Below, piece after piece: positions 25,913 through 33,884 of a stretch of 64,000 bases of DNA (positions are counted from its first letter, which is position 1; each line of letters opens with the position of its first letter). The DNA is taken from the NCBI GenBank assembly GCA_902793685.1, contig CADBEN010000006.1, positions 28,894 to 92,893 of the forward strand, written 5' to 3'. The DNA comes from an uncultured Lachnospiraceae bacterium. GTDB lineage: Bacteria; Bacillota; Clostridia; Lachnospirales; Lachnospiraceae. The notes beneath the pieces were generated by a model. The model searched no databases and was not told the origin of the DNA. It worked only from the letters and a program-made list of their open reading frames with translations. Position numbers and translations under genes: made by a program.

Positions 25913-26884
25913 ATGGATCCAAAAAATCTGAAATACTTTGTCGCCGTCGCACAATACGGCTCGATCAATGCCGCCGCCAAGGCAATGTTTATCTCACAGC
26001 CCCAGCTTAGTCATATCATCAAGAGCATTGAGGAAGATGTGGGCTTCGAACTGTTCCAGCGGACCAGCTCCGGTTCCAGCCTGACCCGGAACGGGGAAGC
26101 CTTCATGAGCCACTGTCAGATCATCCTGAACGAGATGGACAGCCTCGACCGCTTCGTCAGCCAGGTGCATCATCAGGGAAGCCGTCTGACTGTTTCCATG
26201 ACCCGTTTCTCCCACACAGCCGTCTGCTTCAACGACGTCTGCTCCCGGCATGAAGAACAGGAGAACCTGTTTCTCCGTCTCAGGGAAGACAGCACCATGA
26301 ACGTGATCGATGACGTCTACAGCGGTTATTCCGAGATCGGCGTCATCCACCACGCCACCAGGGACTCTTCCACCCTGATGCGGAATCTGGAGGCCAAGAA
26401 ACTCTGGTATATTCCGGTGGCGAAATTCCGCCCCTATGTCTGCATCTCCGCGAACCACGAGATACTCCGCGGCCGCTTTGTCCAGGCACTGGATCTGAGC
26501 GAGCTCCGGGAATACGGGTTCGTCCGCTACATCGGGCAGTACGAGGATTTCTTCTATCATATCTCCACCACCAGCGGGGTAGTCGACCTGAACGATTCTC
26601 CGAAGATCATGTACTGCAACGACCGGCTGGAGCAGCTCCGCCTGATCTCCACCACCAACTTCTACACCATCGGCATCGCCCGCTTCCCCTACCAGGGCTC
26701 ATCCTTCAACATCGCGAACATCCCGCTCCGGGACTGCCCTGAACACCTTTCCTTCGGCATCATCATGAAGGAGAACAAAAAGCTCACCGAGATCGAGAGT
26801 GAATTCGTCGAGTCTGTGAAGCAGCGCTACAAGGCCCTCTCCAAGGGGGAGCCGCGGATCGGGGAAGCAGCGCCCGCAGAGTGA
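25913..26884 (+). CDS. LysR family transcriptional regulator
   Basis: 323 residues. The N-terminal winged helix-turn-helix MDPKNLKYFVAVAQYGSINA then ISQPQLSHIIKSIEEDVGFE is typical LysR. The effector-binding domain (~90-300) is of the divergent type. ATG at 25913 after GGAGAG; upstream in-frame ATGs would add unrelated sequence. It lies divergent to gdhA, so control of glutamate/ammonia metabolism is plausible but unproven. A strong terminator follows. Confidence 0.9.
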   Translation: MDPKNLKYFVAVAQYGSINAAAKAMFISQPQLSHIIKSIEEDVGFELFQRTSSGSSLTRNGEAFMSHCQIILNEMDSLDRFVSQVHHQGSRLTVSMTRFSHTAVCFNDVCSRHEEQENLFLRLREDSTMNVIDDVYSGYSEIGVIHHATRDSSTLMRNLEAKKLWYIPVAKFRPYVCISANHEILRGRFVQALDLSELREYGFVRYIGQYEDFFYHISTTSGVVDLNDSPKIMYCNDRLEQLRLISTTNFYTIGIARFPYQGSSFNIANIPLRDCPEHLSFGIIMKENKKLTEIESEFVESVKQRYKALSKGEPRIGEAAPAE

Positions 26885-26960
26885 CGCCGGTTTCCGGGAG
26901 AAAACAACCGCCGGGGATCTCCGCGGCGCCGGAACAGGCATCCGCCGAAAAAGCACAGGA

Positions 26961-27003
26961 AAAGACCCGCCGCCGGGCAATTGCCGGCAGCGGGTCTTCT
27001 TTT
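26961..27003. terminator. Bidirectional terminator between lysR and sufB-like gene
   Basis: AAGACCCGC pairs with GCGGGTCTT, with an inner GCCGG-type stem. T-rich ends on both strands serve the two convergent genes. Confidence 0.8.
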
Positions 27004-27075
27004 GTCTGATCCTCTCTGTTTATCTGCGCTTTCCGCAGGACGGCTCCGCGGCGCCATGCCGCCTCTTCAGACGGC

Positions 27076-28002
27076 TCAGCGCAGGAAGCCCTGGATGATG
27101 GTCTCCTCCGCTTCCTTCTCGCTGAGGCCCAGGGTCATCAGCTTCATCAGCTGCTCCCCGGCGATCTTTCCGATGGCCGCCTCGTGGATCAGGGACGCGT
27201 CCACGTTCATGGCCTTCAGCCTCGGGGTCGCCAGGATCACGCCGTGATCCATGATGATGGAATCGCACTCCGCGTGACCGGAGCATGCCGCATTGCCGGT
27301 GATTCCCAGATTGACCTCCTGATAGCTGTCCTCCTTCGCGACGCCGCGGCTCACGATATCGCAGCTGCCTCCGTCGCCTTCCATGTCCACATCGATCTCA
27401 GCCACGGCTTTCTGATCCTTGTTGGTGAGGATCTTGTCATGGATCACCAGGCTGGCATTCTCCTTCATTACCGCCTTCGTGACACGCTTCGTGTCATCGA
27501 TCCCGCCGATCTGGGAGGTCTCAAGCTTCATGCTGGAACCCTCTTCCAGGGTGATGATGGTAGTGGGGTTCATGAAGCGCTTTCCGGTGCCGGTGCCCTC
27601 TCCGTAATGCTTCTCCACATAACGGACCACGGAATTCTTCCCGACAAAAAAGCTGTGGATACCGCTGTGCTCCGAATCCTGGCCGCCGCAGTTCGAGATG
27701 CCGCAGCCCGCGATGATCGTGACGTCGCAGTCCTCGCCCACGTGGAAATCATTGTAGACCAGCTCCTTGAGCCCGGTCTGGCCGATGATGACCGGGATAT
27801 GGACGCTCTCCCGCTTTGTACCGGGTTTGATATAGATGTCGATGCCGGACTTGTCGGTCTTCGTCTCGATCTCTATGTTGGCGGAATTGCTCCGCGCGAT
27901 GCTTTTTCCGTCGCTCCGGATATTGTAGGCGCCCACCGGCAGCGCGTCCAGCTCCGCGACTTCCTTCAGAAGATCCTTCTGGATCTGAGTCAGCTCTACC
28001 AT
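27076..28002 (-). CDS. SufB/SufD-family Fe-S cluster scaffold (short form)
   Basis: A 308-residue beta-helix scaffold protein. It lacks the N-terminal extension of SufB (~460-480) and SufD. Recognisable parts are SSMKLETSQIGGIDDTKRVT, then CSGHAECDSIIMDHG with the conserved cysteine, and LIHEAAIGKIAGEQLMKLMT, the SufB/D core C-terminus where the Glu-Ala helix contacts SufC. Together with the preceding ATPase it forms a minimal two-gene system, as in many anaerobic Clostridia and archaea. It begins 1 nt after the ATPase stop. Confidence 0.92.
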   Translation of the reverse strand: MVELTQIQKDLLKEVAELDALPVGAYNIRSDGKSIARSNSANIEIETKTDKSGIDIYIKPGTKRESVHIPVIIGQTGLKELVYNDFHVGEDCDVTIIAGCGISNCGGQDSEHSGIHSFFVGKNSVVRYVEKHYGEGTGTGKRFMNPTTIITLEEGSSMKLETSQIGGIDDTKRVTKAVMKENASLVIHDKILTNKDQKAVAEIDVDMEGDGGSCDIVSRGVAKEDSYQEVNLGITGNAACSGHAECDSIIMDHGVILATPRLKAMNVDASLIHEAAIGKIAGEQLMKLMTLGLSEKEAEETIIQGFLR

Positions 28003-28003
28003 G

Positions 28004-28774
28004 TCAGCACTTACCTCCTTCCGCAGCCGCCTTCGCCCCGGTCTTTTTCTCTTTTTCCGTTCCTGCCGCCTTGGACGTCAGCACGGAACATGCAGTGCCG
28101 GTAATGCTCAGCTCCTTCATGACCTCCTGCCCGGCGGCGTAGCGCTCCACGACGCCGTCCTTCAGATAAATGATCTTGTCGGCGATGTCCAGGATGCGCT
28201 CCTGGTGGCTGATGATCACGATGCTGCCCGCGGTCTGCTCGTACAGCTTCTCAAAGATATGGATCAGGCTCTGGAAGCTCCAGAGGTCTATACCGGCCTC
28301 CGGCTCGTCAAACAGGGAAAGCCGGGAGCCCCGGGCCGCCGTCATGGCGATCTCGATGCGCTTCATCTCTCCGCCGGACAGTGTATCGTTCAGTTCGCGG
28401 TCGATGTAGTCACGGGCGCAGAGCCCCACCTCGGACAGAATATTGCAGGCGCTGTTGAAGGAATAGTTCTCCCCCGCCGCCAGCTTCAGAAGGTCCTTTA
28501 CCCGGAGTCCCTTGAAACGGACCGGCTGCTGGAACGCGAAGCTGATGCCCCGGTTCGCGCGCTCATTCACCGGAAGATCCGTGATGTCCTCGCCGTCCAG
28601 CAGGACTCTGCCGGAGACAGGCTGAAGAATTCCCATGATGATCTTCAGAAGGGTGGACTTTCCGCTGCCGTTCGGTCCGGTCACGGCGACAAAACGGTCC
28701 TCGATGGACAGACTGACGTCCTTCAGGATGTCTTTTCCGTCCACGTGATAATTGATGTGTTCCAATGTCAGCAT
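28004..28774 (-). CDS. SufC-like ABC ATPase for Fe-S cluster assembly
   Basis: A 256-residue ABC ATPase. Walker A GPNGSGKSTLLK is at ~32-43, signature NDTLSGGEMKRIEIA at ~136, Walker B SLFDEPEAGID and the H-loop ISHQ follow. SufC ATPases drive conformational change of the SufB/D scaffold. A ~25-residue Lys/Ala/Gly tail is unusual. I start at 28774 (GGAGG 9 nt upstream, MLTLEHINYHVDGK) rather than the upstream 28804. First gene of the two-gene unit. Confidence 0.93.
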   Translation of the reverse strand: MLTLEHINYHVDGKDILKDVSLSIEDRFVAVTGPNGSGKSTLLKIIMGILQPVSGRVLLDGEDITDLPVNERANRGISFAFQQPVRFKGLRVKDLLKLAAGENYSFNSACNILSEVGLCARDYIDRELNDTLSGGEMKRIEIAMTAARGSRLSLFDEPEAGIDLWSFQSLIHIFEKLYEQTAGSIVIISHQERILDIADKIIYLKDGVVERYAAGQEVMKELSITGTACSVLTSKAAGTEKEKKTGAKAAAEGGKC

Positions 28775-28810
28775 TATTCGGTCCTCCACTTCCGCTGTAT
28801 TCAACTGCGC

Positions 28811-28819
28811 ATTATATCA
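28811..28819 (-). promoter_or_regulatory. Extended -10 promoter of the sufC-sufB-like unit
   Basis: TGATATAAT on the minus strand, 37 nt upstream of the ATG and directly after the gpmI terminator stem. Confidence 0.6.
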
Positions 28820-28827
28820 CAAAAGAA

Positions 28828-28852
28828 CACCGCGGGAAAGCTTCCCGCGGTG
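28828..28852. terminator. Terminator of gpmI side / hairpin before sufC
   Basis: An 11-bp perfect stem CACCGCGGGAA/TTCCCGCGGTG with a 3-nt loop, followed on the minus strand by TTCTTTTG. It lies downstream of gpmI and upstream of the sufC promoter. Confidence 0.65.
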
Positions 28853-28911
28853 CAAGGAAATCTGAATTTCCGGTTTTCATGACTCTCCTGTGTCTGGATC
28901 CGCCGTCTTCT

Positions 28912-30450
28912 TTATTCGGTCAGCAGGCTGACGCCGGTCATTTCCTTCGGCTGCTCCATGCCCATCAGCTCGATCAGAGTCGGGCAGATGTCGCAGAGAC
29001 GTCCGCCTTCCTTCAGCTTATACTTCGGATCCGCGTTGATCAGGACAAAGGGAACCGGATTCGTGGTGTGCGCCGTGAAGGGAGCGTCGGTCTCGTAGTC
29101 CCACAGCTTCTCCGCGTTTCCGTGGTCCGCGCAGAGGAACATGACACCGTTCACGTCCTTCACCGCCTGGACCGTGCGGCCCACGCAGGTGTCGACCGCC
29201 TCGACCGCCTTGATGACTGCAGGTTCGATGCCGGTGTGGCCGACCATGTCGCAGTTCGCGTAGTTGATGATGATGACGTCGTACTTCCCGCTGCGGATCG
29301 CTTCGCAGAGCTTGTCGCAGACCTCGTACGCGCTCATCTCCGGCTGCATGTCATAGGTCGGGACCTTCGGGGACGGTACCAGAATGCGGTCCTCACCCTT
29401 GTAGGGGACCTCGACGCCGCCGTTGAAGAAGAAGGTGACGTGGGCGTACTTCTCGGTCTCGGCGATGCGGAGCTGGGTCATGTCGTGATCGGCTAGGAAC
29501 TGGCCGAAGATGTTGTTGTAGCTCTCCTTGCCGAAAGCGATCAGCTTGTTCGGAATAGTCTTGTCGTAGTCCGTGAAGCAGACGTAGGTCGTCTTGATCC
29601 GCGGCCCGCGGTCAAAGCCGTCGAAATCGTCGCAGCAGAAGGTGCGGGTGATCTCGCGGGCACGGTCCGGACGGAAGTTGAAGAAGATGATGCTGTCGTT
29701 CTCTTTCACGGTGGTGAGCGGCTTGCCGTCCTTCACCACGGAGAAGGGGATGACGAACTCATCGGTCTTTCCGTCGTCGTAGGAAGCCTGGATGCCGCCC
29801 GTCGCGGAATCCGCGGTCTTTCCGTTGGCCTTGGTCAGATTGTCATAGGCCAGCTGCACGCGCTCCCAGCGGTTATCGCGGTCCATCGCGTAGTAACGGC
29901 CGCTGACAGACGCGACCTGGCCGATGCCGATCTCCGCCATCTTCTCTTCCAGGGTCGCCACATATTCCTTCGCCGCTGCCGGGGGCGTGTCGCGGCCGTC
30001 CAGGAAGCAGTGGACAAAGACCTTCGTCAGACCGTGCCGCTTTGCAAGCTCCAGAAGGGCGTAAAGATGGTCCGTATGGGAATGGACGCCGCCCGGGGAG
30101 ATCAGACCCCAGATATGCAGCGTGGAATCGTTCTTTTTGCAGTTTTCGACCGCAGCCAGGAGAGCCGGGTTCTCAAAGAAATCACCGTCCTGGATAGACT
30201 TGGTGATCCGGGTCAGGTCCTGATAGACGATGCGGCCGGCGCCCATGTTCAGATGGCCGACCTCGGAGTTGCCCATCTGGCCGTCCGGAAGACCGACAAA
30301 CAGGCCGCTGGCCTGACCTTCCACAAAGGGGCAGGTCTTGAACAGCTCGTCCAGATTCGGGGTCTTTGCTTCGTAGATCGCGTTGTGTCTCGTGTCCTTG
30401 CTCAGGCCGAAGCCGTCCATGATGCATAAAACAACAGGTCTTTTATCCAT
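28912..30450 (-). CDS. gpmI: 2,3-bisphosphoglycerate-independent phosphoglycerate mutase
   Basis: A 512-residue two-metal (Mn) enzyme that interconverts 3- and 2-phosphoglycerate in glycolysis. Start MDKRPVVLCIMDGFGLSKDT has the metal-binding Asp. The phosphoserine region QMGNSEVGHLNMGAGRIVYQ is at ~60, and ANCDMVGHTGIEPAVIKAVE and ADHGNAEKLWD complete the metal site. ATG at 30450 after GGAGGG. Monocistronic by position. Confidence 0.97.
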   Translation of the reverse strand: MDKRPVVLCIMDGFGLSKDTRHNAIYEAKTPNLDELFKTCPFVEGQASGLFVGLPDGQMGNSEVGHLNMGAGRIVYQDLTRITKSIQDGDFFENPALLAAVENCKKNDSTLHIWGLISPGGVHSHTDHLYALLELAKRHGLTKVFVHCFLDGRDTPPAAAKEYVATLEEKMAEIGIGQVASVSGRYYAMDRDNRWERVQLAYDNLTKANGKTADSATGGIQASYDDGKTDEFVIPFSVVKDGKPLTTVKENDSIIFFNFRPDRAREITRTFCCDDFDGFDRGPRIKTTYVCFTDYDKTIPNKLIAFGKESYNNIFGQFLADHDMTQLRIAETEKYAHVTFFFNGGVEVPYKGEDRILVPSPKVPTYDMQPEMSAYEVCDKLCEAIRSGKYDVIIINYANCDMVGHTGIEPAVIKAVEAVDTCVGRTVQAVKDVNGVMFLCADHGNAEKLWDYETDAPFTAHTTNPVPFVLINADPKYKLKEGGRLCDICPTLIELMGMEQPKEMTGVSLLTE

Positions 30451-30512
30451 AAATGCCCTCCATTCCGGTGCGTGTGTTTCCGTCATAAATCATTAAAAAT
30501 TCAGCCGCTTCT

Positions 30513-30521
30513 ATCTTACCA
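30513..30521 (-). promoter_or_regulatory. Extended -10 promoter of gpmI
   Basis: TGGTAAGAT on the minus strand, 63 nt upstream of the ATG, with no clear -35. Confidence 0.45.
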
Positions 30522-30534
30522 CAGTTCCCGGAAT

Positions 30535-30584
30535 TTTTTTCAAAAGCTTTCAGACCCGCAAGGTCTTTTTTCAAAAGCGCTCAG
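30535..30584 (+). repeat. Two direct repeats before the Na/Pi symporter promoter
   Basis: TTTTTTCAAAAGCnnTCAG occurs at 30535-30553 and 30566-30584, 31 bp apart (three helical turns). The second copy sits just before an extended -10 (TGGTAAAAT, 30586-30594). Possible activator-binding sites. Confidence 0.5.
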
Positions 30585-30654
30585 GTGGTAAAATAAAAGG
30601 GACTTTCGGCTTCTTGTCAAATGGCTTTTCACAGCATTTAAGAAGGGAATTATC

Positions 30655-32481
30655 GTGGACATATTTTATAAGATCATTGCCCTGCTGGGCGGTCTGGCAA
30701 TGTTCCTTTACGGCATGCGCGTCATGGGGGACGGCCTGAAGTCTTCCTCCGGCACGGTCATGAAGGATGCGCTCTCCAAAGTCACCAATAATCCTGCCCT
30801 TGGTTTTCTGTTCGGCATGCTTGTCACCTGCATGATCCAGAGTTCCACCGCCACCATCGTCCTCACGGTCGGTCTCGTAGGTGCGGGGCTTCTCACCTTC
30901 CGTCAGTCCATCGGCATCGTCCTCGGCGCCAACGTCGGTACCGCCATCACGGCACAGATCATCCGTCTGATGGACCTGAGTGCCGGCAGCGGCAGCATCC
31001 TCTATTTCTTCAAGGCTGACAACCTGGCCCCCCTCGCGCTGGCAATCGGAATGGTCTGCATCATGTTCCTGAAAAGCGACAGAGCCAAAAAGGCCGGAGG
31101 CATTCTCTCCGGATTCGGCATCCTGTTCATGGGCCTCATCTACATGAGTGCCTCGGTCAGCACCATGGGCGAAAGCCTGGGCCATCTCCTGACAGCCTTT
31201 GAGGACAACTATTTTCTGGGTTTCCTTTCCGGTATCGTCGTGACCGGCATCATCCAGAGTTCCTCCGCGGTGGTCGGTATCCTGCAGTCCATGGCGAGCT
31301 CCGTGGGCGTCCGCTTCTGCGGCGTCTTCGCCGTGATCCTGGGCGTCAACATCGGCGACTGCCTGACCACCTTCCTGGTAAGCCGCATCGGGGCAAAGCC
31401 GGAGCAGATCCGCACCGCCCTGGTCCATGTCATCTACAATGTTTTCGCAGCCACGCTGATCACGATCCTGCTGGCGGCGCTCCGCCTGACCGGCGTTCTC
31501 GGGGACAATATCTGGTACGCGACCCTGAATTCCGGCGGCGTGGCAAACGTCCACGGAATCTTCCGTCTGCTCCCGGCGGTATGTCTTCTGCCCCTCACGG
31601 GTGTCTTCGCGGCCATTGCCGAGAAGCTCGTTCCGGATGCGCCGAAGGACGCCGAGGACGAGGAGATCGAGGACGCGCTGCGCGACCTGGATTACCACCT
31701 CATCAACAGTCCCTCCATTGCCCTCGGACAGGCTGCCCACCTCATCAGCCACATGGGCGCCGTCGCGCTGCATAACTATGACGCGGTCCTGCAGCAGATC
31801 GAGGACTATGACGAGGCCCGGGCAGAGCGCATCGAGCACCGGGAGGACATGCTGGACAGGATGGCCGATGCCGCCAACCGTTATGTAGTTGATATCTCGC
31901 CCTACATCAGCGAGGAGGCAGACAGCCGCTCCCAGGACTTCCAGATCAAGGCGCTCACCTGTTTTGAGCGGATGGGTGACCACGCAGTCAATATCACCGA
32001 TGATCTGAAGGCACTCCGGGAGAACGGCGGAACCTTCTCCCCTCACGCGGAACAGGAGCTTCACGTGGCTCTGGACGCAGTGGGAGAGATCCTGGGGATC
32101 ACCTACGATGCCTACAGGAGGAACGATCTGTACGCCGCCACCCACGTGGAGCCGCTGGAGGAGGTCATCGACGAGCTGATCCAGACCATGCGTGCCAACC
32201 ACATCTACCGCATGACCCACGGTCTGTGCCAGATCTACAGCGGCCTGCAGTATGAGAACATTCTGTCTAACCTGGAGCGTCTGTCCGACCAGTGTTCCGA
32301 CCTGGCAGTCTTCATGCTGAGTCACGCCAATCCGGCTCTCATCGGTCAGGAGCACCAGTATATTCATGACCTGCACCGGTCCCATGGTACGGAATACCAG
32401 ACCCTGTTCCAGTCGAACTTTGCAAAGTATTTCGGCCAGTTGGAAGCCATCACGCCTCCCGGCGAAGCCCCGCAGCCGTGA
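30655..32481 (+). CDS. Na/Pi cotransporter family protein with PhoU-like domain
   Basis: 608 residues. The N-terminal ~320 form the NptA/PiT2-like symporter with two inverted repeats, each with a QSSxA motif (CMIQSSTATIVLTVGL and GIIQSSSAVVGILQSM). The C-terminal ~250 residues are cytoplasmic helical bundles of PhoU type (HISHMGAVALHNYDAVLQQI and CFERMGDHAVNITDDL). It takes up phosphate with sodium. The start is a GTG at 30655 after AAGGGA. It is preceded by a pair of direct repeats and an extended -10. Confidence 0.93.
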   Translation: MDIFYKIIALLGGLAMFLYGMRVMGDGLKSSSGTVMKDALSKVTNNPALGFLFGMLVTCMIQSSTATIVLTVGLVGAGLLTFRQSIGIVLGANVGTAITAQIIRLMDLSAGSGSILYFFKADNLAPLALAIGMVCIMFLKSDRAKKAGGILSGFGILFMGLIYMSASVSTMGESLGHLLTAFEDNYFLGFLSGIVVTGIIQSSSAVVGILQSMASSVGVRFCGVFAVILGVNIGDCLTTFLVSRIGAKPEQIRTALVHVIYNVFAATLITILLAALRLTGVLGDNIWYATLNSGGVANVHGIFRLLPAVCLLPLTGVFAAIAEKLVPDAPKDAEDEEIEDALRDLDYHLINSPSIALGQAAHLISHMGAVALHNYDAVLQQIEDYDEARAERIEHREDMLDRMADAANRYVVDISPYISEEADSRSQDFQIKALTCFERMGDHAVNITDDLKALRENGGTFSPHAEQELHVALDAVGEILGITYDAYRRNDLYAATHVEPLEEVIDELIQTMRANHIYRMTHGLCQIYSGLQYENILSNLERLSDQCSDLAVFMLSHANPALIGQEHQYIHDLHRSHGTEYQTLFQSNFAKYFGQLEAITPPGEAPQP

Positions 32482-32550
32482 CTGAAAGGTGAAAACGGAC
32501 ATTCGCGATTCGCTTCGCTCTCCTCTCATGAACCGCTGTATCGTGAAATC

Positions 32551-32594
32551 AAAAAAAGTCTGCTGCATCAAGGTAAATGCAGCAGACTTTTTTT
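32551..32594. terminator. Strong bidirectional terminator
   Basis: AGTCTGCTGCAT and ATGCAGCAGACT form a perfect 12-bp stem with an 8-nt loop, flanked by A7 and T7. It serves the Na/Pi symporter (+) and the adaptor fragment gene (-). Confidence 0.95.
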
Positions 32595-32614
32595 ACCATC
32601 ATGCGGCGGCAGTA

Positions 32615-32914
32615 CTACTTCTTTACCTTGATTTTCGCCCCGTCCGAAAGGCCTTCCGCATCTGCGTCCGCCGCGACGGTCTCCCCTGCAGCGATCCCGC
32701 CGGATGCTTCTTCTCCGGAAATCACGGCGATGTCTCCCGCCCGGTAGATGACGTCCACCGGGATGCGGACGGCCCGCCCTCCCCGGATGGCGAACACGCA
32801 GTCCCGGGGCGCGTGGACCGTCGTCTCCCCGGCAGAATAATCCCGGGAGACGTGTTCCGCGCGGATCAGCGGCACGCCGGCAGCGTTCTGTAACTGTTTG
32901 TCCATCCGGAGCAT
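32615..32914 (-). CDS. Short efflux-adaptor (HlyD/RND-type) C-terminal domain protein
   Basis: 99 residues, no signal peptide. ETTVHAPRDCVFAIRGGRAV through RIPVDVIYRAGDIAVISGEE and GLSDGAKIKVKK read like the membrane-proximal end of a periplasmic adaptor (the usual lxVPxxAVf... GLxdGxxVkv pattern). Adaptors are 350+ residues and start with an exported helix, so this is probably a fragment of a lost transporter system that kept a start. ATG at 32914 with AGGAG 14 nt upstream; a second ATG 9 bases downstream is possible. Two palindromes lie in its promoter region. Confidence 0.5.
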   Translation of the reverse strand: MLRMDKQLQNAAGVPLIRAEHVSRDYSAGETTVHAPRDCVFAIRGGRAVRIPVDVIYRAGDIAVISGEEASGGIAAGETVAADADAEGLSDGAKIKVKK

Positions 32915-32943
32915 TTCCGGTCCGGGCTCCTTTCGCAGGTAAA

Positions 32944-32974
32944 ATAGTCTGACTATAGTTAGTTACATATAACT
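32944..32974. promoter_or_regulatory. Paired palindromes upstream of the adaptor fragment
   Basis: ATAGTC-T-GACTAT (32944-32956) is followed by AGTTA-CATA-TAACT (32961-32974). This looks like a regulator binding region (MarR/MerR/TetR-type size) for the gene at 32615. Confidence 0.5.
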
Positions 32975-33062
32975 CATGCATATACTTTATGCCCGCATCC
33001 GTCAAAAGTCAATGAACGCGGGCATGATCTGTCAGAATTAATATTTCCCGGGACAGGGTCCG

Positions 33063-33686
33063 TCAGGAAAAGAACTTTTTCCCCAGCGGCAGCAGCACGC
33101 CGCCGACGGCATTGCCCGCGGTGCAGACAAGGATAAAGGCAACTGCTTCCGGGGTGACCATATCCGCCATGGAGAAATAGAACATGTTGGCGACGCAGTG
33201 CTCGAAGCCGCAGAGAATGAACACGATCACGCCGAAAATGATGGCCAGATATTTTCCGAACTCATGGGGAATGCTCTTGTAGCCCTCCACCGCGAGCCAG
33301 ATCATGATGTCGCAGAAGATCGCCAGGATAAAAGCGCTGAGATACGACTGGGCCAGCTTGGTCTCGCACATGCCGGCGGCCCGCTCTGAGATCCCGGCGA
33401 CCCGGGTCAGAAGCAGGAGCCTTGCGGTGACGAAGGTGCCGATGAAGTTGCCGAGCCAGATTACCGGCAGCTGCTTCGCGAAAAAAACGTCGTTGTCGAA
33501 AACATAACAGACCTTACCCGTGAAGAGCAGGTACCCCTGGGTGCAGATCGCGAAAAGACCCACTGCAAACAACAGAGCTCCGAGGTTTTTGTTCTCCACT
33601 GACAGGAACACCGTCCCGCCGATGGCAATAAACATTCCCGCGATGACCGCTTTTACAAGTGTGACAAGATATGGATTCTGTTTCAT
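33063..33686 (-). CDS. Formate/nitrite transporter (FNT) family channel
   Basis: A 207-residue membrane protein with six hydrophobic segments. FNT hallmarks: GNFIGTFVTARLL near the middle and CGFEHCVANMFYFSM near 165, which lines the pore with the central His. It is shorter than FocA (~280) because the N-terminal helix and C-terminal tail are trimmed. It moves formate, nitrite or hydrosulfide; formate fits a fermenter. ATG at 33686 after GGAG. The promoter region has a dyad. Confidence 0.88.
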   Translation of the reverse strand: MKQNPYLVTLVKAVIAGMFIAIGGTVFLSVENKNLGALLFAVGLFAICTQGYLLFTGKVCYVFDNDVFFAKQLPVIWLGNFIGTFVTARLLLLTRVAGISERAAGMCETKLAQSYLSAFILAIFCDIMIWLAVEGYKSIPHEFGKYLAIIFGVIVFILCGFEHCVANMFYFSMADMVTPEAVAFILVCTAGNAVGGVLLPLGKKFFS

Positions 33687-33740
33687 GATATATCTCCGGC
33701 TTTCCTTAAAGGTTTTTACTGCTAAGCATTTCTGTTCTTC

Positions 33741-33761
33741 GAAAGTACACAGTATACTTTC
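33741..33761. promoter_or_regulatory. Dyad at the FNT channel promoter
   Basis: GAAAGTA and TACTTTC separated by 7 nt, about 55-75 nt upstream of the FNT start. A TTGCGC-17-AATAAT promoter-like pair lies just upstream on the minus strand. Possible repressor site. Confidence 0.4.
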
Positions 33762-33834
33762 CTCAGTATTATTCTACAGATTTCCGTTTTGCGCAAGCTT
33801 GTACCGGAATCGGTAGACGTCCTGAACAGCGGAA

Positions 33835-33843
33835 TGCTATTAT
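33835..33843 (+). promoter_or_regulatory. Extended -10 promoter of the GGT-family gene
   Basis: TGCTATTAT, 41 nt upstream of the ATG. Confidence 0.5.
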
Positions 33844-33884
33844 TCAAAATAGATCTTTAAGATGATTTCGGGAAGGAGCATCCA

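Noticed and set aside
30571-32571. A 666-codon minus-strand open frame opposite the Na/Pi symporter
   Set aside because: The plus strand has a clear membrane protein with QSSxA motifs; the minus frame is an antisense by-product of high-GC codon use, as are similar frames opposite mfd, tkt, hydA and ftsH.
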